Of a DNA stretch of 16,039 nucleotides, positions 1 to 7,835 are shown piece by piece. Numbering within the stretch: the stretch's first letter is position 1; every line of letters starts with the position of its first letter. Under the pieces are notes generated by a model, which saw only the letters and a program-made list of their open reading frames with translations, did not search any database and had not been told where the DNA came from. The position numbers and the translations under genes were made by a program. Source of the stretch: CAZGGW01 sp964525365 (lineage in GTDB: Bacteria; Bacillota_I; Bacilli_A; RF39; UBA660); the NCBI GenBank assembly GCA_964525365.1, contig CAZGGW010000016.1, positions 1 to 16,039 on the forward strand, in the 5' to 3' direction.

Positions 1-1532
1 TGAAGTGCAGTAATACCTTTTCTAGTTCCAGCAACTTTAAAATCCATATCTCCCATATGATCTTCAAGTCCTTGAATATCAGTAAGAATTGTATAATTAT
101 CATAGCTGTTATTCTGAGTTATAAGTCCCATTGCTATACCAGCGACTGGAGCTTTAATCGGAACACCTGCAGCCATTAATGATAAGCATCCAGCACATAT
201 ACTTGCTTGTGAACTAGATCCATTACTTTCAAGTACTTCACTAACTACACGCACTGTATATGGAAACTCTTCTTCAGTTGGCATTACTTGTAATAATGCG
301 CGTTCTGCGAGTGATCCATGACCAATCTCTCTTCTTCCAGGAGCTCCATATCTTCCAGTTTCTCCTACTGAAAATGCTGGAAAATTATAATGGAACATAA
401 ATCTTTTTGTATCTTCAATTCCAATACCATCTAATATTTGATTCTCTCCAAGTGCTCCTAAAGTCGTAATAGCCAGAGCTTGAGTTTCTCCTCTTGTAAA
501 TAATCCGCTACCATGAGGACGAGGTAATATATCAATACTACAAGAAAGTGGTCTAATTTCATCCATCTTTCTTCCATCAGGTCTTATATGTTCTTCGACT
601 ATTAACTTTCTTACTCCACTTGCTTCTAAATTATTTGCAACTTTCTTAACTTGATCAAGTTCACTAGAAAGAGTATCACTATCTTTATGAGCTTCTTCAT
701 ACATAGAAACAGCTTTCTCTTTTACTCCATCAATAGCTGCATACTTTTCTAACTTATCTTTAATTTGGATTGCTTCAATCATGTCAGATTTTATATTGTT
801 TTCAACCTCATTAACAATATCTGGATTAAGTTCAGCAAGTTTTACTTCTATTTTGTCTCCACCTATTTGTTCAATAACATCTTCTTGTATAGCACATAAT
901 TCTTTAATATACTCGTGTCCAAACATAAGTGCTTCTAACATTTCGTCTTCACTTACTTCTTTTGAACCTGATTCAACCATATTAATTGCTTCTTTTGTAC
1001 CAGCAACTGTTAAATTGATTGTACTATTTTCAAGTTCATCCGTTGTTGGATTTAATACTAATTTACCATTTATCTTTCCAACTACCACTCCAGCGACTGG
1101 CCCATCAAATGGTATATCTGATATACTAAGTGCTAAAGATGTTCCTAATAACGCTGTCATTTCCGGTGTGCAATCATTGTCTACACTTAATACGGTATTT
1201 ACAACTTGTACTTCATTTCTGAAATTTTCATCAAACATTGGTCTAATTGGTCTATCAATTACACGCGCTGTTAGAGTTGCATTATCTGTAGGACGTCCTT
1301 CCCTTTTAATAAACCCCCCAGGTATCTTACCTACAGAATATAATTTTTCTTGATATAAAATTGTAAGTGGAAAAAAGTCAGCAGACGAAACATTTTTGCT
1401 CATAACTGCAGTTGTTAAAATAACTGTATCTCCATATCTAACAAGAACCGCTCCGTTTGCTTGCTTAGCAAGTTCACCCTGTTCTACGATTAAACTTCTC
1501 CCATTAAATTCATATTCAAATACTTTCTTCAT
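1..1532 (-). CDS. pnp: Polynucleotide phosphorylase (PNPase), 3' end cut by window edge
   Basis: PNPase degrades RNA 3' to 5' by phosphorolysis and takes part in mRNA turnover in the cytoplasm. Reading minus from the ATG at 1532-1530 gives about 510 uninterrupted residues of a protein normally near 700. Visible are the first RNase PH-like core (YSVGKIPGGFIKREGRPTD, RVIDRPIRP), the helical linker, and the start of the second core (EHIRPDGRK, FTRGETQAL, GRREIGHGSLAERAL, SNGSSSQASICAG). The active-site motif DHMGDMDFKVAGT lies just inside the left edge. The end of the second core and the KH and S1 domains lie outside. A GAAGGGAAGGA ribosome site precedes the start. It follows rpsO in the usual Firmicutes order, 47 bases downstream and behind a terminator hairpin, so it probably depends on readthrough or processing. 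Identification is certain; only the 3' end is missing. Confidence 0.97.
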   Translation of the reverse strand, partial: MKKVFEYEFNGRSLIVEQGELAKQANGAVLVRYGDTVILTTAVMSKNVSSADFFPLTILYQEKLYSVGKIPGGFIKREGRPTDNATLTARVIDRPIRPMFDENFRNEVQVVNTVLSVDNDCTPEMTALLGTSLALSISDIPFDGPVAGVVVGKINGKLVLNPTTDELENSTINLTVAGTKEAINMVESGSKEVSEDEMLEALMFGHEYIKELCAIQEDVIEQIGGDKIEVKLAELNPDIVNEVENNIKSDMIEAIQIKDKLEKYAAIDGVKEKAVSMYEEAHKDSDTLSSELDQVKKVANNLEASGVRKLIVEEHIRPDGRKMDEIRPLSCSIDILPRPHGSGLFTRGETQALAITTLGALGENQILDGIGIEDTKRFMFHYNFPAFSVGETGRYGAPGRREIGHGSLAERALLQVMPTEEEFPYTVRVVSEVLESNGSSSQASICAGCLSLMAAGVPIKAPVAGIAMGLITQNNSYDNYTILTDIQGLEDHMGDMDFKVAGTRKGITAL

Positions 1533-1555
1533 AAATTCCTTCCCTTCTAAAAGAT

Positions 1556-1580
1556 AAAAAAGACACTAAAAATAAGTGCC
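1556..1580 (-). terminator. Intrinsic terminator between rpsO and pnp
   Basis: On the minus strand GGCACT pairs with AGTGTC (six pairs, one G-U) around a seven-base T-rich loop, followed directly by a run of six T (1561-1556). The first stem base sits in the rpsO stop codon. It would end most rpsO transcripts and let a fraction continue into pnp. The stem is short, so attenuation is more likely than full termination. Confidence 0.7.
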
Positions 1581-1849
1581 TACTTTCTTATATTTAATTT
1601 TTCTATAAGAGTTTTATATCTACTATAGTCATTATTCTTTAAATAACTTAGTAAACTTGATCTCTTACCTACTTTTTTCAAAAGTCCAAGTTTTGAATGA
1701 TAATCGTGTTTATGAACTTTTAAATGTTCAGTTAACTCATTAATCTCAGTTGTCAATATTGCAACTTGTACTTCAGTACTTCCTGTATCATTAACATCTT
1801 TTCCATATGTTTTAATGATAGAGGCTTTCTTTTCTTTGCTTATAGCCAT
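1580..1849 (-). CDS. rpsO: 30S ribosomal protein S15
   Basis: S15 binds the 16S rRNA central domain early in small-subunit assembly. The 89-residue product beginning MAISKEKK has the family length and motifs: DTGSTEVQVAIL (about 20-31), then HKHDYHSKLGLLKKVGKR and LLSYLKNNDYSRY. An ATG four codons upstream (1861-1859) is in frame, but it overlaps the GGAGG ribosome site at about 1858-1854 that serves the second ATG, so the start at 1849 is chosen. The gene has its own promoter and leader upstream and a terminator overlapping its stop codon (TAG). pnp follows, as in Bacillus. Confidence 0.97.
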   Translation of the reverse strand: MAISKEKKASIIKTYGKDVNDTGSTEVQVAILTTEINELTEHLKVHKHDYHSKLGLLKKVGKRSSLLSYLKNNDYSRYKTLIEKLNIRK

Positions 1850-1924
1850 ATTTTCCTCCATTTCATATACTAGGTTTAATCTTAGTAAAAGTCTGAGGTA
1901 ACTTAAACCAAGAAAAAACTGACT
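1850..1924 (-). promoter_or_regulatory. rpsO 5' leader with inverted repeat, possible S15 autoregulatory element
   Basis: The predicted transcript leader of about 75 nt contains a perfect 7-bp inverted repeat, GGTTTAA (1909-1903) with TTAAACC (1879-1873), enclosing 23 bases that include ACCTCAGAC. It ends in the GGAGG ribosome site. S15 is known to repress its own translation through structured leaders in several bacterial groups. That this leader does so is inference: I did not recognise a specific known S15-binding fold. Confidence 0.4.
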
Positions 1925-1929
1925 ATTAA

Positions 1930-1958
1930 ATAATACTACACTTTATTAGAAAAATCAA
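1930..1958 (-). promoter_or_regulatory. Sigma-A type promoter for rpsO
   Basis: TTGATT (1958-1953), a 17-base spacer, then TATTAT (1935-1930) on the minus strand. Each box is one or two bases from consensus. Start of transcription is expected near 1924, giving a leader of about 75 nt. Confidence 0.7.
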
Positions 1959-1990
1959 TGTTTTATTTATTTTTGTTGATTAAAATTGAA

Positions 1991-2019
1991 AGTTCCCACT
2001 TTATATAGAGATGGGAATT
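1991..2019 (-). terminator. Hairpin upstream of the rpsO promoter, possible terminator
   Basis: TTCCCA (1993-1998) pairs with TGGGAA (2012-2017). The stem extends outward by A-T and G-U and inward by CT/AG with a bulged A. On the minus strand it is followed by CTTTCAATTTT, a broken T tract. It lies just downstream of the degraded gene and before the rpsO promoter, a fitting place to end transcription from the murJ side. The interrupted T tract makes this uncertain. Confidence 0.4.
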
Positions 2020-2084
2020 AAGTCGTTTAAATAAAAATTATCTAAATATTTGTAAAATTAGAATTTAGGGTTTCAATTTTATTT

Positions 2085-2631
2085 CTAATATTTATAAACA
2101 TTTGCAAAATAATTGCTTACATCTTTTCCCAATTTCAGAGCATTTGTTTCTCTTGGAAGTTCAATAAAGGCAATTTCACCTTTATAATCTTGTATAAACG
2201 AAAAGCCATTTTCTTCAAACCAAGCAAATACTTTTTCGATATCACAAATACATTTATAATTTACTTGATTTTCCCAATATTCCGCCAAAACAATATTTGT
2301 TCTATTAGGATAATTAGATAAGGTTTATTTTACAAGTTTTTCATCAAAAGGATTGTCAAACACTTTCCAAACTATTGTTTCATCTGAAACTTCATCAAAT
2401 TTTACGTCCACTAGTTCCCGTGTGTAAGCATCTGGATGATTATTTTGAACTCCATTAAGTATTTTATTTTTTTAAATGTGTGATTACTCCCAAACTACCA
2501 TATTCAATAATTTTTAATAATTTTATTTTATTAGATTTGCAATTATTAATTTGACTGCGAAAAGTAATGTTTTCTATATTTTTCTTTTTTTCTTCAATTA
2601 ACATCTGAAGAAAAAATTCATCTTTTGGCAT
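2085..2631 (-). pseudogene. Degraded hypothetical gene (frameshift plus stop)
   Basis: Three pieces read in line on the minus strand. A 55-residue frame starts with ATG at 2631 (AAGGGG ribosome site) and ends at 2464, beginning MPKDEFFLQM. A second frame picks up at the A7 run near 2468 and reads LNGVQNNHPDAYTRELVDVK to a TAA at 2327-2325. The same frame then continues past that stop to TAG at 2087-2085, with ELPRETNALKLGK near its end. Skipping one A in the run (2473-2467) joins pieces one and two. The last piece (67 residues from a TTG at 2288) has no ribosome site, so it is not listed as a separate gene. The joined product would be about 180 residues, acidic and soluble. I do not recognise the family. 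It lies downstream of murJ. Two small independent genes remain possible. Confidence 0.5.
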
Positions 2632-2700
2632 ACGTTCCCCTTATCTTGGCAACTCTAAGTTTAATACTCAAGTCTTCCCAATTGAATTTATGCTATCATA

Positions 2701-4335
2701 CTATCCTTTTAATTTCAAAGTTTTTCTTACTTTATTACATATTCGTTCAACATTATGTTCTCCAAATACATCATAAAGTGCCCCATTTTTATATGTAATT
2801 ATAAAGTAAATAACACTTCCTATTAGTGCATATAATAATGAAATTGGTATTTGTATAACCCTTGAAGTATATTGTGGTAAATAAATATTAAGAATTATAA
2901 GTGGTATCATCATCGCAACTAATGGTAATATCATTTTACCTATTAATTTTTTTAAATCTTTCATATTAAAATCAACTTCTTTTTTAAGCATTGCATAAGC
3001 TATATAAAAAGATAGAGAGTATCCTATAATAGAAGCAGTAATTACTCCATAATATGGATATATTCCTAATTTATCAAACATAAGTACCAGTGGCACGTCC
3101 AAAAGTGCATTTACTATAAATCCCGTTATTGTAGAAATATATATTATTTTATATTTATTAAGTCCTTGTAATAACATATCTACTACTATAAATAAACTTG
3201 AAAAGAAAGAAGAAAATACTAAATAAGAAAGAATAATACTTCCATATTCACTTACTCCATAAAACAATGTGTAAATTGGATACGATAAAATTGAAATTCC
3301 TATAACCATTGGTAATCCCACAATAAACATCATGCCTATTGCTTGATTCATTTTATTATTCACTTCAACCATATTTTTTTTTACGTAGCTACTTGATATG
3401 TGAGGTATTATACTTATACTTAGGGCACTTGCTATAGAAACAATAAGCATGCAAGGCTTTACTCCCCAAGTAGAAATGATTGACGCAATTGTTTCTGCCT
3501 GCGATCCAGTATATCCAATTATATTAAGTCCTCTTATTACAAGAGCAATATCAGTCACTCTATACACACCGGAAGAAATACAAATAATTATAGATGGTAA
3601 TGCATACATAATTATTTTTCTTCTAATTTCTTTATTAGTTTCTTTATCTTTTTTATCGGACTTCAAAAATAAATTATCATTTGTTTTTATTTTTCTTTTT
3701 AAATATAAATATGCAACCAACCCTCCAAAAAATGCTCCAAGAAGTGAAACGGAAACGCCTATAGAAACGCTTTGATTAAACACATTTATTGTTAAATATG
3801 AGCCCATTAGTATAACACTAATTCTTATTACTTGTTCTATTACTTGTGAAGTAGAACTAGGAAGTATATATTTGTGTCCTTGTAAATATCCTCTTGATAT
3901 TGATAAAAATGGAATTATTAATAGACAAAATGATACGCTTCTAATAACAAGAGCTATATCTTCATATGTATTACCACCGCTTATATTTCCAATAAAAATA
4001 TAAGCTGCTTCTCGAGCAAATACAAACAACAAAAAGAAACTAATTAGTGAAATAACTAATATTAAATTTTTTCCTACTTTATATGCTCTTTCTTTTGCGT
4101 CATATTTTCCAAGTGTATTATATTCGCTTATTATTTTGCTCATCGCAATTGGAATTCCAGCACATGATATGTCTAAAAATAGCGTATAAATATTATATGC
4201 ATATGAATATAAACTTCCTCCTGCTTCGCCAATTATTGAATAAAATGGAATAACATATATTGCACCTAATATTTTGGTGATAATAATTGCAATCGATGCT
4301 ATTATAGTACCTTCTACAAAGGTATTTTTTTTCAT
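2701..4335 (-). CDS. murJ: MurJ/YtgP-type lipid II flippase (MOP superfamily, polysaccharide biosynthesis family)
   Basis: This 544-residue integral membrane protein has about 14 hydrophobic segments throughout. The family exports lipid-linked cell-wall or polysaccharide precursors across the membrane. N-terminal features are typical of the YtgP/SpoVB branch: TKILGAIYVIPFYSIIGEAG (about 21-40), the helix LDISCAGIPIAMSKIISEYN, and RGYLQGHKYILPSSTSQVIE (about 148-167), where the RGY-QG and QVIEQ motifs are characteristic. Length matches Bacillus YtgP closely. GAGGAG precedes the ATG by 11 bases, a rather long spacing. It starts 8 bases after the cse60-like gene, so the two are co-transcribed. 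A role as the lipid II flippase is the best guess; SpoVB-like sporulation or another lipid-linked substrate cannot be excluded. The family call is firm, the substrate is not. Confidence 0.85.
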   Translation of the reverse strand: MKKNTFVEGTIIASIAIIITKILGAIYVIPFYSIIGEAGGSLYSYAYNIYTLFLDISCAGIPIAMSKIISEYNTLGKYDAKERAYKVGKNLILVISLISFFLLFVFAREAAYIFIGNISGGNTYEDIALVIRSVSFCLLIIPFLSISRGYLQGHKYILPSSTSQVIEQVIRISVILMGSYLTINVFNQSVSIGVSVSLLGAFFGGLVAYLYLKRKIKTNDNLFLKSDKKDKETNKEIRRKIIMYALPSIIICISSGVYRVTDIALVIRGLNIIGYTGSQAETIASIISTWGVKPCMLIVSIASALSISIIPHISSSYVKKNMVEVNNKMNQAIGMMFIVGLPMVIGISILSYPIYTLFYGVSEYGSIILSYLVFSSFFSSLFIVVDMLLQGLNKYKIIYISTITGFIVNALLDVPLVLMFDKLGIYPYYGVITASIIGYSLSFYIAYAMLKKEVDFNMKDLKKLIGKMILPLVAMMIPLIILNIYLPQYTSRVIQIPISLLYALIGSVIYFIITYKNGALYDVFGEHNVERICNKVRKTLKLKG

Positions 4336-4343
4336 AAATACTA

Positions 4344-4526
4344 CTACTCCTCTTCATCATATAGTACCATCGCTGAAAAGCAATATACTTGTTCATCTGC
4401 AAACAAACCCATTGATGTACTAAACTTAATATCTATTATATCATTTTTAGTACTGGTTATGAAGTTATTAATTGAATTTTCCAAATCCTTTTCGTGATTT
4501 TCGTCAAATAATTTTACTTTTATCAT
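4344..4526 (-). CDS. cse60: Cse60-family small protein
   Basis: A 60-residue protein opening with MIKVKLFDENHEKDLENSIN, then IIDIKFSTSMG, and ending with EQVYCFSAMVLYDEEE. This pattern (KLFDE-HEKDLE, DIKF, YCFSAM) is that of the Spore_Cse60 family; in Bacillus the founding member is sporulation-associated and its biochemical role is unknown. GAGGAG lies five bases before the ATG, a strong ribosome site. It leads directly into the murJ-like gene. A weak promoter-like pair, TAGACA (4576-4571) and TATGTT (4554-4549) with 16 bases between, overlaps the stop of the preceding gene. Presence of this family does not prove spore formation; homologues may serve other roles in lineages that have lost it. 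No damage is seen. Confidence 0.8.
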   Translation of the reverse strand: MIKVKLFDENHEKDLENSINNFITSTKNDIIDIKFSTSMGLFADEQVYCFSAMVLYDEEE

Positions 4527-4573
4527 GTCATCTCCTCACTATAAAGATAACATAATAAGTATTATTTTTTTGT

Positions 4574-5044
4574 CTAAAATTGTTGTAAATAATATTTTGT
4601 ATATTTTTTATCATCTATTTTATATTTTATTAGTACCCGAAATTCAATATCATCAACAGATTGAACATATCCCATCAATAAAATTCCTTTAGCAATATTG
4701 CTCTTTTTATCTGTTATATTCCACAAAGTCAACTTATCTTCAACTATTCCAAGCGACGGGAATATATCTTCTGTTTCTTTATTATGTACAATTAAAATTT
4801 CTAAATTTTCACATTTATATTTAGCGTTATCTATTTTTAATTCATAAATGTATTGTCCTTTTGATAATTCTTCTAAATTGATTTCTATATTAAAAGGAAG
4901 TGTTTTATCATATACACCATTATACATTTCCAATTCATTTAAATATTCATTATAAACATTTACATTTATATTGTCATTTAACTTTACAAATGGTAAAAAA
5001 CACAAAATTCCTATAACTAAAATTATTAATATCAATTTTTTCAT
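4574..5044 (-). CDS. Membrane-anchored hypothetical protein downstream of leuS
   Basis: This protein of 156 residues starts MKKLILIILVIGILCFLPF: two lysines, then one hydrophobic segment (about 3-20). The rest is soluble and rich in beta-type sequence (YIYELKIDNAKYKCENLEIL, IEFRVLIKYKIDDKKYTKYY), so it is probably anchored with its C-terminal domain outside. Cys16 is not in a proper lipobox (preceded by Leu), so it is probably not a lipoprotein. An in-frame ATG four codons earlier lies inside the leuS end. The ATG at 5044 begins one base after the leuS stop, suggesting translational coupling, and there is no clear ribosome site. By position it belongs to the leucine T-box transcription unit. 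Family not recognised. Confidence 0.7.
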   Translation of the reverse strand: MKKLILIILVIGILCFLPFVKLNDNINVNVYNEYLNELEMYNGVYDKTLPFNIEINLEELSKGQYIYELKIDNAKYKCENLEILIVHNKETEDIFPSLGIVEDKLTLWNITDKKSNIAKGILLMGYVQSVDDIEFRVLIKYKIDDKKYTKYYLQQF

Positions 5045-5045
5045 A

Positions 5046-6224
5046 TTAACGAACAACTATATTCACTATTTTACCCGGAATTACGATTTCTTTAATTATT
5101 TCTTTTTCTTTTGTATGCACAATTACATTTTTTTCGTTCTTAGCAAGCTTCAATATATCAATTTGTGACATATCATCATTAACTTTTATAGAAGCTCTTA
5201 ATTTTCCATTAACTTGTACGCCAATTTCTTTTTCACTAACATTAGTCTTTTCTTCCTCATAAATTGGCCATGTTTCAAGCCCCAAAGAACTAGTACCATT
5301 AAACTTCTTTTCCCATATTTCTTCAGTAATAAATGGAATTAATGGATTAAACAATTTCAATAATCCAATAGCGTATTCTTTAGGAAATATTTTTTCTTTA
5401 TACACAGCATTTATAAATATCATCATAGAGCTAATCGCAGTATTTATATTTAATGATTCATAATCGTTAGTAACTTTTTTTAACGTTTGATGATACAAAA
5501 TTTCAAGCGACTCATTATTTTCATCTTTTATCATGTCATCTTCCATATAAAGACGCCATATTTTATCTATATATTTTTTAGCACTTCTAATACCATTATC
5601 ATCCCATGGTTTATCTATTTCAAGTGGTCCCATAAACATTTCATAAAATCTTAATGCATCCGCACCATAATTATGTACAACATCTGTCGGATTAACTACA
5701 TATTCCGGATGTCTCTTACCCATTTTAAGTCCATTAGAGCCAAGTATCATACCTTGATGAACTAATTTTTTAAATGGTTCTTTTACTGGTACAAGACCTT
5801 TATCATATAAATAATTGTTCCACATTCTTGAGTATAATAAATGTCCCACTGCATGTTCATGGCCACCTATATATAAATCAACTGGCATCCAATGTTTTAA
5901 TAATTCATAATCTGCGAAATGTTTATCATTATGTGGATCTATATATCTTAAGAAATACCAGCTTGATCCAGCAGATCCCGGCATTGTACTTGTTTCTCTT
6001 TTTCCTTCTTTACCATCATATATTACATTCACCCAATTAGTATCCCTTTCAAGAGGTGAATCTCCATTTTTACATGGAGCATAATCATCAAGTTCCGGCA
6101 ATATTAAAGGAAGTTCCTCATCTTTTAATGCTTCATGTGTACCGTCCGAATAATTTATAATAGGAATTGGTTCTCCCCAATATCTTTGACGAGAAAAAAC
6201 CCAATCTGTCTTGCGAATATCCAT
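5046..6224 (-). CDS. leuS: Leucyl-tRNA synthetase, C-terminal half (gene interrupted)
   Basis: This frame carries the second half of LeuRS: re-entry to the catalytic core (DWVFSRQRYWGEP, residues 7-19 from the ATG at 6224), the CP core with PGSAGSSWYFLRYIDP and GGHEHAVGHLLYSR, the signature loop, the anticodon-binding helices and a C-terminal domain ending KIVNIVVR. The KMSKS loop reads KMGKR (167-171); its second lysine, the transition-state residue, is kept. It lies in the -1 frame relative to the first half. The ATG at 6224 has no good ribosome site, and the first six residues (MDIRKT) are not LeuRS-like. Homology starts at Asp7, which repeats the motif already present at the end of the first half. 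Either a broken gene, a split two-subunit enzyme, or a sequence/assembly artefact. Confidence 0.9.
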   Translation of the reverse strand: MDIRKTDWVFSRQRYWGEPIPIINYSDGTHEALKDEELPLILPELDDYAPCKNGDSPLERDTNWVNVIYDGKEGKRETSTMPGSAGSSWYFLRYIDPHNDKHFADYELLKHWMPVDLYIGGHEHAVGHLLYSRMWNNYLYDKGLVPVKEPFKKLVHQGMILGSNGLKMGKRHPEYVVNPTDVVHNYGADALRFYEMFMGPLEIDKPWDDNGIRSAKKYIDKIWRLYMEDDMIKDENNESLEILYHQTLKKVTNDYESLNINTAISSMMIFINAVYKEKIFPKEYAIGLLKLFNPLIPFITEEIWEKKFNGTSSLGLETWPIYEEEKTNVSEKEIGVQVNGKLRASIKVNDDMSQIDILKLAKNEKNVIVHTKEKEIIKEIVIPGKIVNIVVR

Positions 6225-7465
6225 TCACGTATTTTATAATTAATTTTCTTTTTACCAATTTTATTTTCTTCTAAAAATTCAATCATTTTATTAATCGCAT
6301 CTTCTTTATTAAGATCATTTATAAAACCAGAATTAATGTGAGTTCCATCACCAATATATGCTTCTTTAGAAATATCTCCACCTTTAAGTACTGGTATTAT
6401 TTCTAAATTAAATTTACGAGCAAAAGCATAATCTCTTTCATCATGTGCAGGTACTGCCATAATAGCACCTGTTCCATAAGTAATTAACACATAGTCACTT
6501 ATCCAAATAGGTATTTTTTTACTATTTACCGGGTTTATTGCGTAAGTTCCAGTGAATACTCCGGTCTTATCTTTATTTAATTCAGTTCTTTCCAAATCAC
6601 TCTTTTTAGCACATTCTTCTTTATATGATTCAACTTCTTTTCTATATTCATCTGTAGTTATTTTATCAACCAAACTATGTTCTGGAGAAAGAACACAATA
6701 AGTTGCTCCAAATAAAGTATCACATCTAGTTGTAAAAACAGTAAATGATTCAGTAGAACCATCTATTTTAAATTCAACTTCTGCGCCAATACTTTTTCCA
6801 ATCCAATTCTTTTGAATTTCTTTTGTTGAATTTGGCCAATTTATTTCATCAAGACCACTCAATAACTTTTCTGCATATGAAGGCATATCAATCACCCATT
6901 GACTCATATTCTTTCTAATTACTAGGTATCCCCCTCTTTCACTTTTACCATCTATTATTTCATCATTGGCAAGAACACATCCAAGACCTTCACACCAATT
7001 AACTGGCATATCTACTTTTCTAGCAAGTTTATCTAAAAACAAATTTTTAAATATCCATTCAGTCCATTTATAAAAAGATGGGTCACATGTAGAAATAACT
7101 CTATCCCAATCATATGAAAAACCAACTGATTTTAGTTGATCAGTAAACGTTTCTATATTCTTCTTAGTTAATATCCCGGGATGCTTTCCTGTTTCAATCG
7201 CATATTGTTCTGCTGGTAATCCAAAAGCATCAAATCCAATTGGATGTAATACATTATATCCCTGCATTCTTTTCATTCTACTTACTACATCTGATGCAGT
7301 ATATCCTTCTGGATGCCCTATGTGAAGTCCACTACCGCTAGGATACGGAAACATATCAAGGCAATAGAATTTCGGCTTACTAAAATCAGTTATATCTGTT
7401 TTAAAAGTTTTATTATTAATCCAATAATTTTTCCATTTTTCTTCAACCAATATAAAATTATACAT
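6155..7465 (-). CDS. leuS: Leucyl-tRNA synthetase, N-terminal half (gene interrupted)
   Basis: LeuRS charges tRNA-Leu with leucine. Residues 1-420 of this frame match the bacterial enzyme: HIGH (48-51, in GLHIGHPEGY), FDAFGLPAEQYAI, NWCEGLGCVLANDE, then the editing domain with VFTTRCDT (243-250) and AVPAHDERDYAFARKF. It reaches REWIFARQ at 6206, then runs off frame for 16 residues to a stop at 6155. The expected continuation RYWGEP is in the -1 frame. Joined after removing 20 bases, the enzyme would be 799 residues, near the usual 800-805. The start overlaps the upstream membrane-protein gene by 8 bases, and only a weak purine-rich site precedes it. Expression is set by the leucine T-box further upstream. 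Confidence 0.93.
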   Translation of the reverse strand: MYNFILVEEKWKNYWINNKTFKTDITDFSKPKFYCLDMFPYPSGSGLHIGHPEGYTASDVVSRMKRMQGYNVLHPIGFDAFGLPAEQYAIETGKHPGILTKKNIETFTDQLKSVGFSYDWDRVISTCDPSFYKWTEWIFKNLFLDKLARKVDMPVNWCEGLGCVLANDEIIDGKSERGGYLVIRKNMSQWVIDMPSYAEKLLSGLDEINWPNSTKEIQKNWIGKSIGAEVEFKIDGSTESFTVFTTRCDTLFGATYCVLSPEHSLVDKITTDEYRKEVESYKEECAKKSDLERTELNKDKTGVFTGTYAINPVNSKKIPIWISDYVLITYGTGAIMAVPAHDERDYAFARKFNLEIIPVLKGGDISKEAYIGDGTHINSGFINDLNKEDAINKMIEFLEENKIGKKKINYKIREWIFARQIGFFLVKDIGENQFLL

Positions 7466-7826
7466 TTTTATTCACTTCTTTCTTTTTTAGTATTCTTCCA
7501 ACTATTTCATATAAACTATAAATAAGTACCATTAAAACTACAAATCCAATCAAAACTGAAACTATATACTTGTCAATATTAATACATATTACTGAAGTAA
7601 ATGCTATAATAAACGAATTTATAATAGACGTAATCCATAATATTTTATTAAATTTAGTTTTTTTCAAATCCAAATCAAATCTTTTCAATAAATAACTTAC
7701 CTCAGTAGGAAATTTACCTTTATTTAAATTCTTTTTATATTTTCTATTCAAAAATAATATATAAAACAAAAATACAAAAACAAATATAACACCGAAATAA
7801 ATTAAATTTTTAACTATAAAATTCAT
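7458..7826 (-). CDS. Three-helix membrane protein, first gene of the leucine T-box operon
   Basis: A 122-residue hydrophobic protein with three probable membrane helices (about 7-27, 62-84, 87-110). A basic cytoplasmic-type loop lies between helices one and two and contains GKFPTEVSYLLKRFDLDLKK; the C-terminus is lysine-rich. I do not recognise a named family. The start at 7826 is well supported: GGAGG sits four to five bases before the ATG, right after the T-box terminator region. Its end overlaps leuS by 8 bases. It is therefore induced by uncharged tRNA-Leu together with leuS. A link to leucine or branched-chain amino acid physiology is suggested by position only. Confidence 0.8.
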   Translation of the reverse strand: MNFIVKNLIYFGVIFVFVFLFYILFLNRKYKKNLNKGKFPTEVSYLLKRFDLDLKKTKFNKILWITSIINSFIIAFTSVICINIDKYIVSVLIGFVVLMVLIYSLYEIVGRILKKKEVNKNV

Positions 7827-7835
7827 TTTTCCTCC

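Noticed and set aside
781..1353. Plus-strand frame of 190 codons inside pnp
   Set aside because: It is antisense to an unmistakable PNPase, has Ser/Thr/Ile-rich composition typical of a shadow frame, and lacks a ribosome site.
3449..3775. Plus-strand frame inside the murJ-like gene
   Set aside because: Shadow of a conserved membrane-protein gene; no start signals.
4193..4402. Minus-strand frame bridging the cse60-like and murJ-like genes
   Set aside because: It overlaps both well-supported genes in another frame, and its product has no family features.
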